NCBI RefSeq assembly: GCF_001463745.1
Contig: NZ_BBWJ01000039.1
Location: 1 to 64,000, forward strand
Direction of reading: 5' to 3'
DNA length: 64,000 bases
From: Aureimonas sp. AU22
GTDB taxonomy: Bacteria > Pseudomonadota > Alphaproteobacteria > Rhizobiales > Rhizobiaceae
Shown here: positions 1 to 9,350 of the stretch, one piece after another
Layout: the number at the start of each line of letters is the position of its first letter
Numbering within the stretch: the stretch's first letter is position 1
Program-made: the position numbers and the translations under genes
The notes under the pieces: generated by a model
What the model was told of the DNA's origin: nothing
The model's database searches: none
What the model saw: the letters and a program-made list of their open reading frames with translations, nothing else

Positions 1-182
1 GATCTCTACCTTGCGCCTAGCACGGACAGGGCCGCGACATAGCGAGTGGCAGGGGGAAACACAAGCGGCAGCGGCTCGATGGGTCGCGCAAGAGTGATAC
101 GGACCGCTGGTTCACTCGCGGCGCAAGCGGCACTTTGTTCCCGCCCATGCGTTTCAGCGGATATGCAAATCGGGAGAACGAG

Positions 183-362
183 ATGTCGAACATACCCATG
201 GAAAACACCGGCCCGATCCTGCCCGACACCGAAGCGGAAGAACTCGCGGCGAAGCACGGCATCAGCGTGGAGGAAGCCAAGCGCCACATCCAGGACAACG
301 GGCACGATAACGCCAGCAAGGATGGCGCGGCAGAAGCCGCCAAACTCGGCAAGACCAGTTGA
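183..362 (+). CDS. small hypothetical protein (59 aa)
   Basis: A 59-residue acidic, hydrophilic protein with no signal peptide or membrane segment. The central part reads EELAAKHGISVEEAKRHI, a short helix-turn-helix-like segment reminiscent of the DUF3606-type small proteins of rhizobia, followed by a polar tail. An upstream in-frame start exists at 135, but the ATG at 183 follows a GGGAGAACGAG ribosome-binding site and is preferred. It is transcribed away from the tRNA pair to its right (which runs leftward). The function is unknown and the DUF3606 resemblance is only by eye. Confidence 0.6.
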   Translation: MSNIPMENTGPILPDTEAEELAAKHGISVEEAKRHIQDNGHDNASKDGAAEAAKLGKTS

Positions 363-528
363 TATACGCTGTCAAACGCGGTGAACCCTTCCGGATCGCC
401 GCGTTTGGCCATGCGTTGTTGGTCTTGACGCGCGCCTGGGCAGCCAGCGATTACTCTCGGTCCAGCACGCCCGGCCGCAGCGCCATCGATCCAGATCGAA
501 CGCGATTCTGAACACGACACGAGAAGAT

Positions 529-602
529 TGGAGCGGGTAGAGGGAATCGAACCCTCGTATTCAGCTTGGAAGGCTGCTGCTCTACCATTGAGCTATACCC
601 GC
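529..602 (-). tRNA. tRNA-Gly (anticodon TCC)
   Basis: The minus strand folds as a complete cloverleaf. The 7-bp acceptor stem GCGGGTA/TACCCGC is at 596-602 and 533-539, the anticodon loop is CTTCCAA (anticodon TCC), the T-loop is GTTCGATTC, and CCA is encoded at 529-531. It is transcribed just after tRNA-Tyr with a 14-nt gap, so the two are probably one transcript. Confidence 0.97.
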
Positions 603-616
603 GCCGGGTGGGTGAA

Positions 617-701
617 TGGTGGAGGGAGTTGGATTTGAACCAACGTAGGCTAAGCCAACGGATTTACAGTCCGTCCCCTTTAACCACTCGGGCATCCCTC
701 C
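617..701 (-). tRNA. tRNA-Tyr (anticodon GTA)
   Basis: A class II tRNA of 85 nt with a long variable arm. The acceptor stem GGAGGGA/TCCCTCC lies at 695-701 and 621-627, the anticodon loop is CTGTAAA (GTA), the T-loop is GGTTCAAATCC, and CCA is encoded at 617-619. It is the promoter-proximal member of a Tyr-Gly tRNA pair, an order also known next to tuf genes in other proteobacteria. Here no tuf gene follows inside the window. Confidence 0.97.
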
Positions 702-870
702 AGGTCACCCTGCGCCCTTTCGGAGCGCGGAAAGCTGCGGGAAGTCCCGTTCGCTTCGAGCGGCGTTATGGCGACAGGGCGTTCCCATGTCAACATGCTG
801 ATACCAGCCGAATGACGGGAGTTTCGTGCCGCCGCTTTGCGGCGAACGCGATCTCCGATACATCCCCCTC

Positions 871-1722
871 ATGACCGATCATCCCAAAAGCCACACCCCG
901 AAGGACTCGCATTATGCGCGGCTGCGCCGAGCGCATCGCGATCAGGCGGGGGGCGCCGCGCCGCAAGCAACGCGGCCGCAGAAACCGCAGCACGCGGGCA
1001 AGCCGACACCCGCCGATCGAGTGCGGCTCTACGGCATCCACACGGTGCAGGCGGCCCTCGCCAATCCGCGCCGCCGTCTGATGCAACTTCACGTGACGCG
1101 CAACGCGCTGAACCGGCTGGAACTCGACGAGGCGTCTCCGCCCTGCCCGATCGAGATCGTCGAACCCCGTTTTCTCGACCAGGAACTCGGCTCCGACGCC
1201 GTCCATCAGGGCGTGCTTTTGGAGACGGCGCCGCTGCAGGCGGCGCGCCTGACTGATCTGGCGGAAACGGATCTCGTGCTCGTCCTCGATCAGGTGACCG
1301 ACCCGCATAATGTCGGCGCGATCCTGCGCTCGGCGGTGGCCTTCGGCGCGGGCGCCGTCGTCACGACGTCGCGCCATTCGCCGCAGGAGTCGGGCGTCCT
1401 CGCGAAGTCCGCGTCTGGAGCGCTGGAACTCATCGCCTATGTGCAGGTGACGAACCTCGCAGATGCACTTGAGGACCTGAAGGCGCGCGGCTTTCGCACG
1501 ATCGGCCTTGATTCGGCGGGTGAGGCTGAACTGGAACCGGCGCTCGACGGCGGCAGGCTGGCACTCGTGCTGGGTTCCGAGGGCAAGGGTCTCCGGCAGA
1601 AGACGCGCGATACGGTGGATGTGCTCGCGCGGCTCGAGGTGCCCGGGGCCATACGCTCCCTCAACGTCTCGAACGCCGCGGCGGTATCGCTCTACGCCGC
1701 ACGCCGACACCTCGCGAAATGA
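871..1722 (+). CDS. rlmB: 23S rRNA 2'-O-methyltransferase, RlmB/TrmH (SpoU) family
   Basis: A 283-residue SPOUT-class methyltransferase. After a basic, low-complexity N-terminus (about residues 1-48) comes the SpoU substrate-binding domain, starting at YGIHTVQAAL. The three knotted SAM-binding motifs follow: LDQVTDPHNVGAILRSA, LVLGSEGKGL, and SLNVSNAAAVSLYAARR near the C-terminus. In the family these make 2'-O-methylguanosine in the peptidyl-transferase region of 23S rRNA (RlmB, G2251) or act on tRNA (TrmH). RlmB is the better fit because of the N-terminal substrate-binding domain. The ATG at 871 is preferred over an upstream in-frame start at 826 because family homology starts after it. It is a single-gene unit convergent with a small minus-strand ORF. 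Confidence 0.9.
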   Translation: MTDHPKSHTPKDSHYARLRRAHRDQAGGAAPQATRPQKPQHAGKPTPADRVRLYGIHTVQAALANPRRRLMQLHVTRNALNRLELDEASPPCPIEIVEPRFLDQELGSDAVHQGVLLETAPLQAARLTDLAETDLVLVLDQVTDPHNVGAILRSAVAFGAGAVVTTSRHSPQESGVLAKSASGALELIAYVQVTNLADALEDLKARGFRTIGLDSAGEAELEPALDGGRLALVLGSEGKGLRQKTRDTVDVLARLEVPGAIRSLNVSNAAAVSLYAARRHLAK

Positions 1723-1726
1723 CGGC

Positions 1727-1948
1727 CTAGCCGCTATCCGTCTCGCTCCGACGAGCGATCGCCATCGCGTACACCTCGGCAAGTGATGAGAACACCGGTG
1801 CGGTATCGCATCTCGGTGCCGACGCGGTCAGGCGGGTCCGCATCCGGTCGAGAAGCAGCAACTCGAATCGAAGCTCGCGCGACAGGCGGGCGACCTTGGC
1901 GACCTGCCGCTCGATCCGCACCTCCGTCATTTCGCGTTGCCGCTTCAT
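1727..1948 (-). CDS. putative small coiled-coil protein (73 aa)
   Basis: An open frame on the minus strand starts with an ATG at 1948 that follows GGGAAGGGCGACGACGC, a plausible ribosome-binding site. The product is rich in Arg, Leu and Glu with a helical heptad-like stretch (VAKVARLSRELRFELLLLDR), so a short coiled coil is predicted. It ends 4 bp from rlmB, tail to tail. A competing plus-strand frame runs through the same DNA into dctQ but has no start signal here. I recognise no family. The gene is plausible because it fills an otherwise empty 366-bp gap, but it may be spurious. Confidence 0.4.
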   Translation of the reverse strand: MKRQREMTEVRIERQVAKVARLSRELRFELLLLDRMRTRLTASAPRCDTAPVFSSLAEVYAMAIARRSETDSG

Positions 1949-1980
1949 GCGTCGTCGCCCTTCCCGTCGGGTCCTTCGGC

Positions 1981-2006
1981 GCAAGGCCAGAAATCTCTGG
2001 CCTTGC
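1981..2006. promoter_or_regulatory. perfect 11-bp inverted repeat upstream of the TRAP operon
   Basis: Arms GCAAGGCCAGA (1981-1991) and TCTGGCCTTGC (1996-2006) are perfectly complementary around a 4-nt loop. The element lies between the small minus-strand ORF (start 1948) and dctQ (start 2089). No U-run follows on either strand, so it looks more like an operator or a leader hairpin than a terminator. The regulator is unknown. Confidence 0.45.
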
Positions 2007-2088
2007 CAGCATTTGCTGTCATAGGCCACATGGGCGTAGCAAGCCCGCCTTGGAGGGCATGTCCTGCGATCCGATCAAGGGAGGGGTG

Positions 2089-2628
2089 ATGGGATTTCTT
2101 CTGACCTTCAGCCGAGCCGTCGATAAGCTCAGCGCCGGTTTTGCCGTGATTGCGGACTACCTTGTGCTGATCGCAGTCCTGATCAGCGCCGGCAACGCGC
2201 TTCTTCGCTACACGCTGAACATGAGTTCCAACGGATTGCTGGAAATCCAATGGTACATGTTCGCCGGAATGGTCCTCCTCGGCGCATCCTATACGCTTCG
2301 TCTCAACGAACACGTTCGGGTCGACCTGATCTATTCCGTACTGAGCACCAGAGCGCGACTCCTGGTCGACATATTCGGCTTCATCGTGCTGTTCCTGCCC
2401 GTCATCGGCTATCTCTTCTCGCTGACCCTTCCGTTCTTCTGGCGCTCGTTCGTCAGTGGCGAGGTTTCGATGAACGCGGGCGGCCTGATCCTATGGCCTG
2501 CGAAGGCGACGCTGCCCCTCGGCTTCGGCCTTCTGTTCCTCCAGGGCCTGTCCGAACTCATCAAGCGGTTCGCGGCGCTGGCAGGCCTCATCACGATCGA
2601 AACGAAGTACGAAAAACCGTTGCAGTAA
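2089..2628 (+). CDS. dctQ: TRAP transporter small permease subunit (DctQ family)
   Basis: A 179-residue inner-membrane protein with four hydrophobic segments, the standard size and topology of the DctQ subunit of tripartite ATP-independent periplasmic transporters. Family-typical features are the ALLRYTLN segment after the first membrane helix and the EIQWYMFAGMVLLGASYTLR and NEHVRVDL motifs. It pairs with the DctM subunit to drive sodium- or proton-coupled uptake of an organic acid delivered by a DctP binding protein. The ATG at 2089 has GGGAGGGGTG directly upstream. The same open frame extends back to 1783 but that part is not family-like. dctM follows after 24 bp in one operon. Confidence 0.92.
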   Translation: MGFLLTFSRAVDKLSAGFAVIADYLVLIAVLISAGNALLRYTLNMSSNGLLEIQWYMFAGMVLLGASYTLRLNEHVRVDLIYSVLSTRARLLVDIFGFIVLFLPVIGYLFSLTLPFFWRSFVSGEVSMNAGGLILWPAKATLPLGFGLLFLQGLSELIKRFAALAGLITIETKYEKPLQ

Positions 2629-2652
2629 GCGGTACGGCGGGGGAAATCGCGA

Positions 2653-4209
2653 ATGTTTGAATACGGGCCGATGCCGCCGCTGATGTTCGGCGGGATGATC
2701 GTCTTTCTCATCATGGGTTTTCCGGTCGCCTTCTCCCTGGCGGCTGTCGGACTCCTGTTCGGCGCGCTCGGCGTCTACTTCGAGCACTTCAGTCCGGCGC
2801 TGCTCAACGCGCTGCCGCTGCGCTTCTACGGCGTGATTTCCAACGATCTCCTGCTGGCTATTCCGTTCTTCACCTTCATGGGCGCCATCCTGGAGCGTTG
2901 CGGGCTCGCGGAGGATCTTCTGGAGGGCTCCGGCCAGCTCTTCGGGCCGACGCCCGGCGGTCTCGCCTACGCGGTCATCCTGGTCGGCGCGGTGCTCGGC
3001 GCGATCACGGGAACGGTGGCCGCTTCCGTCATTGCCATGGGGGTGGTCTCGCTGCCCGTCATGATGCGTTACGGCTACGACATGCGTCTGGCGACGGGCG
3101 TCATCGCCGCGTCGGGCACGATCACGCAGGTCATCCCGCCGTCGCTCGTCCTGATCATCCTCGCCGACCAGCTCGGCCGTTCGGTCGGCGACATGTATGC
3201 CGGCGCGATCGGGCCTTCGCTCCTGCAGATCCTTCTGTTCCTCGGCTTCATCTTCGTGATGTCGAAGCTGCAGCCGCACAAGATGCCGCCGCTGCCGCCT
3301 GAAGCCCGCACCAAGAGTGGCCGGGAACTCTGGTGGCAGGTGGCCAAGGGCATGGTGCCCTCGCTGGCGCTGATCTTTCTCGTTCTCGGCACCATGTTCC
3401 TCGGCCTCGCCACCCCGACGGAAGCGGGCGCCATGGGATCGGTCGGTGCGATCCTGCTGGCCGCCCTGCATCGGCGCCTGAGCTGGACCCTGACCCGTCA
3501 GGCGATGGCGACGACGATGCGCCTGACCGCAATGGTGGTGTTCATCCTGATCGGCTCCACCGTGTTCAGCCTGGTGTTCCAGGGCATGGATGGCGGGCAC
3601 TGGATCCAGTACCTCCTGTCCCACATCCCGGGCGGAGTGGTCGGCTTCCTGCTCTTCGTCAACATCTTCATTTTCTTCGTCGCGTTCTTCCTCGATTTCT
3701 TCGAGATCGCCTTCATCATCGTGCCGCTGCTGGCGCCGGCCGCGCATGCGCTGGGCATCGATCTCGTATGGTTCGGCGTCCTTCTCTGCGTGAACATGCA
3801 GACGGCGTTCATGCACCCCCCGTTCGGCTTCGCGCTCTTCTACCTGCGCGGTATCGCGCCGGCCAACGTGAAGAGTTCGGACATCTACCTCGGTGCGATT
3901 CCCTGGCTCGGCCTCCAGCTGATCCTCGTCGCCATCCTGATCCTGTGGCCGCAGTCCGTGACCTATTTCCTCAAGGAAGAGCGAGTGGTCGACCCCTCGA
4001 CCATTCAGCTCAACGTCCCGATGCCGGGCTCGGCCGCCCCGACCTCGGGCGTGAGCGCGCCCCCCTCCTTCGGGATGCCGGCCGCCCCCTCGTTCGGCGC
4101 CCCGCCGGCGCCCAGCTTCGGCGCCCCCCCTCCTCCGAGCTTCGGCGCGCCGCCGGCCCCCGCCTCGCCGGCACCGCCAAGCTTCGGCGCGACGACTCCG
4201 CAGCAATAG
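2653..4209 (+). CDS. dctM: TRAP transporter large permease subunit (DctM family) with a PSFG-repeat tail
   Basis: A 518-residue polytopic membrane protein. Residues 1 to about 450 are the DctM channel-forming subunit with about a dozen membrane segments and family motifs such as GAILGAITGTVAAS-like (here LGAITGTVAASVIAMG) and IPPSLVLIILAD, which hosts the re-entrant substrate path. The last ~60 residues are unusual for the family: a Pro/Ala/Gly/Phe-rich tail with five copies of PSFG separated by short Ala/Pro runs (coding bases about 4051-4206). The tail follows the last membrane segment. It is co-transcribed with dctQ. The substrate is not readable from the permease; the adjacent DctP proteins suggest a carboxylate of the 2-oxo/hydroxy acid type. 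Confidence 0.92.
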   Translation: MFEYGPMPPLMFGGMIVFLIMGFPVAFSLAAVGLLFGALGVYFEHFSPALLNALPLRFYGVISNDLLLAIPFFTFMGAILERCGLAEDLLEGSGQLFGPTPGGLAYAVILVGAVLGAITGTVAASVIAMGVVSLPVMMRYGYDMRLATGVIAASGTITQVIPPSLVLIILADQLGRSVGDMYAGAIGPSLLQILLFLGFIFVMSKLQPHKMPPLPPEARTKSGRELWWQVAKGMVPSLALIFLVLGTMFLGLATPTEAGAMGSVGAILLAALHRRLSWTLTRQAMATTMRLTAMVVFILIGSTVFSLVFQGMDGGHWIQYLLSHIPGGVVGFLLFVNIFIFFVAFFLDFFEIAFIIVPLLAPAAHALGIDLVWFGVLLCVNMQTAFMHPPFGFALFYLRGIAPANVKSSDIYLGAIPWLGLQLILVAILILWPQSVTYFLKEERVVDPSTIQLNVPMPGSAAPTSGVSAPPSFGMPAAPSFGAPPAPSFGAPPPPSFGAPPAPASPAPPSFGATTPQQ

Positions 4210-4218
4210 CGACAGCAA

Positions 4219-4252
4219 AAGGCCGGCGGATCGCTCCGCCGGCCTTCTTCTT
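4219..4252. terminator. bidirectional intrinsic terminator between dctM and dctP1
   Basis: A 12-bp GC-rich stem (4219-4230 with 4235-4246) closes a TCGC tetraloop. It is followed by TTCTTCTT on the plus strand and by a TTTT run on the minus strand. It sits between convergent dctM and dctP1 and can serve both. Confidence 0.85.
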
Positions 4253-4269
4253 ACGATGGTTCGTGGTGT

Positions 4270-5511
<1,242 letters not shown>

Positions 5512-6615
5512 TCAGCGGCCCGCGGCCTGCTGGCTGTAGTTGTACGTATCGTTGGTGTACTCGGCGACCCGGAACCACTCGTAGACCTGGGTCCGGAACT
5601 GGCTCCAAGGATCGTACATCGCCTTCCACTTCGGATTGGAAGCCGAGAGCTTGGCGTAGAGATCCTGCGAGGAAGCCAAGGCCGCGTCGAGCACGTCTCG
5701 CGGCAGCGGGCGAAGCTGCACGCCCTTGCCGACCAACGAGCGGATCGCGCGCATGTTCTTCACGTCGTAGTCGGCGAGCATGCGCGTGTTGCAGACCGCC
5801 GCCGCGTTCTCGAGCGCCGCCTTGTAGGCGTCCGGCAGCTCGTCGAACTTCTCCTGGTTGAAGATGTAATGCACTGTCGGACCCGCCTCCCAGAAGGCCG
5901 GGTAATAGTAGTACGGCGCGACCTGGTAGAAGCCGAGCTTCTCGTCGTCGTAGGGTCCGACGAACTCGGTCGCGTCCAGGGTCCCGCGCTCCAAGGCAGG
6001 ATAGACGTCGCCGCCCGCGAGCTGCTGCGCCACGACGCCAAGCGGCGCGAGAACCTGCCCCGCGATGCCCGCGATGCGCATCTTCAGGCCCTTGAGGTCG
6101 TTCAGCGAGTTGATTTCCTTGCGGAACCAGCCGCCCATCTGGGTTCCGGTGTTCCCGCCAGGATGAGCGACGACACCGTATGGCGTCAGGAAGTCGTTGA
6201 TGGCTTCGTTGCCACCGCCGTTATAGAGCCAGGCGTTCTGCTGGCGCGCGTTCAGGCCGAAGGGAATCGAGCTGCCGATCGCGAAGGTCGGATCCTTTCC
6301 GACGTAGTAGTAGAGAACGGTATGGGCCGCCTCGACCGTCCCGTCCTGCGTCGCATCGAGCGCCTGCAGCCCAGGGACCAGTTCGCCAGCCGGGAACACA
6401 TCGATCGTGAACTTGCCGTCGGTGAGCTTGGAGACGATGTCGGAGAACAGGCGCGAGGAGCCGAACAGGGTGTCGAGCGTGTTCGGGAAGCTCGACGTCA
6501 TCCGCCAGCGCATCGTCGGTGCGCTCTGTGCCAGAGCGGGAGACGCAAGCCCGGCGCCCACGACGCTGCCACCAGCGACGACCCCGGCCTGACGAATGAA
6601 TTGACGACGATCCAT
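5512..6615 (-). CDS. dctP: TRAP transporter substrate-binding protein, DctP family (paralogue 2)
   Basis: A 367-residue periplasmic binding protein closely matching its neighbour at 4270-5373 along its whole length. The N-terminus MDRRQFIRQAG plus an Ala/Gly-rich stretch to LAQS is a Tat-type signal. Shared core motifs include [35 protein letters not shown] and GLKMRIAG. Replacements cluster in the stretch after the GGGNEA segment (roughly residues 138-160), which may tune ligand choice. The ATG at 6615 follows GGGAGGAA. One permease pair (dctQM) serves two binding proteins here, an arrangement that can broaden the substrate range. It could alternatively be a recent duplication under drift. 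Confidence 0.9.
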   Translation of the reverse strand: MDRRQFIRQAGVVAGGSVVGAGLASPALAQSAPTMRWRMTSSFPNTLDTLFGSSRLFSDIVSKLTDGKFTIDVFPAGELVPGLQALDATQDGTVEAAHTVLYYYVGKDPTFAIGSSIPFGLNARQQNAWLYNGGGNEAINDFLTPYGVVAHPGGNTGTQMGGWFRKEINSLNDLKGLKMRIAGIAGQVLAPLGVVAQQLAGGDVYPALERGTLDATEFVGPYDDEKLGFYQVAPYYYYPAFWEAGPTVHYIFNQEKFDELPDAYKAALENAAAVCNTRMLADYDVKNMRAIRSLVGKGVQLRPLPRDVLDAALASSQDLYAKLSASNPKWKAMYDPWSQFRTQVYEWFRVAEYTNDTYNYSQQAAGR

Positions 6616-6670
6616 CGGGTTCCTCCCACAGTTCTCACCCGAACCCTATGCCTCGAAATTGCCGGCCGCG

Positions 6671-6690
6671 AAAGCATCGCGCAATGCTTT
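6671..6690. promoter_or_regulatory. inverted repeat AAAGCAT-N6-ATGCTTT in the dctP2 promoter region
   Basis: Arms at 6671-6677 and 6684-6690 are perfect complements with a 6-nt spacer, 56-75 nt upstream of the dctP2 start (6615). Position and symmetry suit an operator for a dimeric regulator. It could also form an RNA hairpin. Confidence 0.4.
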
Positions 6691-6772
6691 TATAGGCCGC
6701 CGTCACCCCACCCGGAGCCAACCGAAAAATGCGGATGCGAGCGGGTCCGTCGTGTGCTAGATCGGCACCCGG

Positions 6773-6847
6773 GCCGGCTTAGCTCAGCGGTAGAGCAGCG
6801 GTTTTGTAAACCGAAGGTCGGGGGTTCAATCCCCTCAGCCGGCACCA
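6773..6847 (+). tRNA. tRNA-Thr (anticodon TGT)
   Basis: A complete cloverleaf: acceptor GCCGGCT/AGCCGGC, D-arm AGCTCAGCGGTAGAGC, anticodon loop TTTGTAA (TGT, Thr), T-arm GGGGGTTCAATCCCCT, discriminator A at 6844 and encoded CCA at 6845-6847. Confidence 0.97.
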
Positions 6848-6910
6848 TCGCGATGTTCCCGTCATTCGCCTCAGCCCTTCGCCTTTTCGCCGACGAACGC
6901 TCCCTAGGGT

Positions 6911-7102
6911 TCAGCGCAGCAGCGTCTCCACGCTCACCCCGAAGTAGGCGGCGAGAGCTCTCAAGGATTTAGGGGGCACGGAAAGTCGCCCTCCTTCGAT
7001 CGCAGACACCAATGCGGGCGGCACCTTTGCCCCGTCCGCGACGTCTTCGATCGTCTTTCCATCGGTGACACGCAGGCGTGCGAGATTGTCGGCTAGAGGC
7101 AT
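6911..7102 (-). CDS. small XRE-type helix-turn-helix protein (63 aa)
   Basis: Sixty-three residues that are almost entirely one cro/C1-type HTH domain: NLARLR, then KTIEDVADGAKVPPALVSAIE as helix-turn-helix, then LRALAAYFGVSVETLL as helices 4 and 5. No dimerisation or sensor domain is present, so it is either a minimal DNA-binding regulator or the antitoxin-like half of a lost pair; no toxin-like neighbour is visible. The ATG at 7102 follows GGGAAACGGA. It is transcribed toward tRNA-Thr. Target genes are unknown. Confidence 0.75.
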   Translation of the reverse strand: MPLADNLARLRVTDGKTIEDVADGAKVPPALVSAIEGGRLSVPPKSLRALAAYFGVSVETLLR

Positions 7103-7191
7103 TCCGTTTCCCGACTAGGGTGATCGTTCCAGCCGATCTCTAGGGCGAGCGTCCCGGCGCGTATAGCCCCGGCTGCAGCGCGCAAGACGCC

Positions 7192-7683
7192 TCAGCGCGA
7201 CGGACCGCGCAGGCTTTCCGTGATCGACTTGAGGAGCCCGTCGTATGGCTCACGAAGCGCTGTGGGATAGCGGACGGAAACGGAATGGGTCAGTGCGCCA
7301 CGGAAGATGTAGCGTTCGTAGAAGATCCGACCGTCAGCCAGAAATCCGGACACGACCGCCCAGTTCTGCCCGGTCTTCTGGTAGGTGACCTGGTCGAGCC
7401 CCTTACGCCACTGCACGAGCTCGCGAGGGGTCGACCAGTCCCCGTTCTCGATCGCATACACGACGAGTTCGGCCCCCTCGTCCGAGCGCCAGACCTGTCC
7501 TTCGGGGGACGGTGGGTCGATGCGCGGGAACGCGCGCGCCGGAAAGGTGGCGGAGGTCCCATATGTCGGATTGGTGTAGGTGTAGGCGTTGGCAGGAGAG
7601 GACGCGAAAAGGCTCGCGGCGATGAAGAGGGTGCCGAGGCTCGGGAACGCGCGGGCCGCGTTGCGTGAAAGCAGTGTGGTCAT
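7192..7683 (-). CDS. hypothetical secreted protein (163 aa)
   Basis: The N-terminus (residues 1 to about 33) is a Sec signal peptide: two arginines, a hydrophobic stretch GTLFIAASLFA, and an ANA-YT cleavage site. The mature part is about 130 residues, has no membrane segment, and contains WRSDEGAELVVYAIENGD and GRIFYERYIF segments, suggesting a compact beta-rich periplasmic domain. The ATG at 7683 follows GGTGGAGACG. A GTG 12 nt upstream is possible but would overlap that site. I do not recognise a named family. The neighbours give no functional hint. Confidence 0.65.
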   Translation of the reverse strand: MTTLLSRNAARAFPSLGTLFIAASLFASSPANAYTYTNPTYGTSATFPARAFPRIDPPSPEGQVWRSDEGAELVVYAIENGDWSTPRELVQWRKGLDQVTYQKTGQNWAVVSGFLADGRIFYERYIFRGALTHSVSVRYPTALREPYDGLLKSITESLRGPSR

Positions 7684-7857
7684 CGTCGTCTCCACCTTCG
7701 GGTTTCTGCAAACCTGGCCTCATGGCGGGCGGACCCGAACCCACGAATTCGGATGTCGCCTCCGCCGCGCTGCCGAAACGAGCAACGCGCTTCGATCGGT
7801 AGACCGGAAGCCGAAGCCTTGATGCAAAAAGCAGGCGTCGGAACGCGTCTCGCTGCC

Positions 7858-8343
7858 TCATCTGGCATCGTCATCCTCCGGCGGGTCGCTCACCTCGCTT
7901 TCGACACTGACGGATAGTCGCTGGTAGACGCCGAGGCCGACGAGAAGCAGGACGCCCACGAACAGCAGCAGCGTCGGATAGAGCATCAGCGGCATCGCCT
8001 CCTTGCCCGCCTGGAACACCGTCACGACAGCCTCCAGAAGGACGGCGATGACGATGGTCGAGATGAACTTGGTCAGGCTACGCCGCGCCTCGCCGGCGCT
8101 GCGCATTTCCCGACCGCGGATCGCCTCTTCCTCCAGTAGATACTTGCCGACGTCGAAGACTGCGATGGCGATGACGGTGAAGCCCACAGCCTCAAGAAGC
8201 GACGATCCGACATCGAGGTCGGCCGCGTTGTAGCTCTTCCAGACGCCGTCGACGGCGTAGACGATCAGCCCGCAGGCCAGCAGCATCAATATGAGGCTGG
8301 CGAGCCCAAAGGCCGCCCGGGTGAAGAGATCGAACGCGCGCAT
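7858..8343 (-). CDS. hypothetical membrane protein (161 aa)
   Basis: Three to four predicted membrane helices: residues about 10-30 (LASLILMLLACGLIVYAV), a weaker one near LEAVGFTVIAIAVF, then FISTIVIAVLLEAVVTVF and LLLFVGVLLLVGLGVYQR. The C-terminal tail is acidic (PPEDDD). The middle loop is charged (LLEEEAIRGREMRS). The ATG at 8343 (MRAFDLF) is preferred over an upstream in-frame start at 8418. It lies 96 bp behind the sugar ABC permease on the same strand and may be read through from that operon, but no functional link is evident. The family is not recognised. Confidence 0.6.
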   Translation of the reverse strand: MRAFDLFTRAAFGLASLILMLLACGLIVYAVDGVWKSYNAADLDVGSSLLEAVGFTVIAIAVFDVGKYLLEEEAIRGREMRSAGEARRSLTKFISTIVIAVLLEAVVTVFQAGKEAMPLMLYPTLLLFVGVLLLVGLGVYQRLSVSVESEVSDPPEDDDAR

Positions 8344-8439
8344 GCCACCGGACCAGAAAATACCGTCGTCCGCAATCTGCGCCCGATAAGGCGAACGGCA
8401 AGGGCGGGCCGGCGTCAAGCGCCTACCCGCCGTTGGGCC

Positions 8440-9339
8440 TTACTCCTTCACCGCGCCGGTCATCGACGACACGTAGTAGTCGACGAAGAACGAGTAGAGG
8501 ATCACGACCGGCAACGACCCGATCAACGCGCCTGCCATCAGCGAGCCCCATTCGTAGACGTCGCCGCGTACGAGCTCGGTCAGCACGCCGACCGGCACCG
8601 TCTTGTTCTCCGAGGACTGGATGAAGGTCAGCGCGTAGATGAACTCGTTCCAGGCCAGCGTGAAGGCGAAGATGCCGGCCGAGATCAGCCCCGGAACCGC
8701 CAGCGGCAGCACGACCTTCGTCAGGATCTGCCAGCGCGAGGCGCCGTCCACCAGCGCGCTCTCCTCCAGCTCGAAGGGGATCGAGCGGAAGTAGCCCATC
8801 AGGAGCCAGGTGCAGAACGGGATGAGGAAGGTCGGGTAGGTCAGGATCAGCGCCAGCCGCGAGTCGAACATCCCGAGTTGAAACACGATGAAGGCCAGCG
8901 GAATGAAGAGGATCGACGGCGGGATGAGGTAGGCAAGGAACACCATTAGGCCCGTGGCCCGCGCGCCGGTGAACCGCACCCGCTCGATCGCGTAGGCCGC
9001 GAAGACCGAAGCCGCGAGCGCGATCACCGTGGAGCACACCGCGACGATCACCGTGTTCCAGAGCCAGCCGGGATAGGAGGTTTCCCAGAGCAGGTACTTG
9101 ATGTGGTCGAGCGTCGGCCCGACCACCCAGAACGGGCTGTAGACCGAGTAGTTGGTCAGCTGGTCGTTCGGCTTCACCGCCGTGATCGCCATCCAGTAGA
9201 ACGGGAAGAGCAGCACGAAGATGAAGACGGCGAGCGGCAGGTAGATCACGAGGATCTTGCGCGCCAGCGTATCGTGGTGGGACATGCCGACGACGTCGTC
9301 GGTAAGGTGCCCGGCGGTTTCGGTGGTGTTGGCGGTCAT
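8440..9339 (-). CDS. carbohydrate ABC transporter permease, MalG/UgpE type
   Basis: A 299-residue inner-membrane subunit with six hydrophobic segments and the cytoplasmic EAA loop reading EESALVDGASRWQILTKVVL, which contacts the ATPase. Length and motif match the CUT1 family MalG-like permeases. The start at 9339 (MTANTTETAG) follows GAGGAGACC. It is separated by only 11 bp from the partner permease upstream, so the two are translated from one message. It is part of an importer whose binding protein and ATPase are encoded at 10364-11680 and 11761-12819. Substrate is not known; see the catabolic genes at the head of the operon. Confidence 0.93.
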   Translation of the reverse strand: MTANTTETAGHLTDDVVGMSHHDTLARKILVIYLPLAVFIFVLLFPFYWMAITAVKPNDQLTNYSVYSPFWVVGPTLDHIKYLLWETSYPGWLWNTVIVAVCSTVIALAASVFAAYAIERVRFTGARATGLMVFLAYLIPPSILFIPLAFIVFQLGMFDSRLALILTYPTFLIPFCTWLLMGYFRSIPFELEESALVDGASRWQILTKVVLPLAVPGLISAGIFAFTLAWNEFIYALTFIQSSENKTVPVGVLTELVRGDVYEWGSLMAGALIGSLPVVILYSFFVDYYVSSMTGAVKE

Positions 9340-9350
9340 TGCTGGTCTCC

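Noticed and set aside
2491-4218. 575-codon minus-strand frame opposite dctM
   Set aside because: Arg/Glu/His-rich shadow of a real membrane-protein gene; no start signal and no family likeness.
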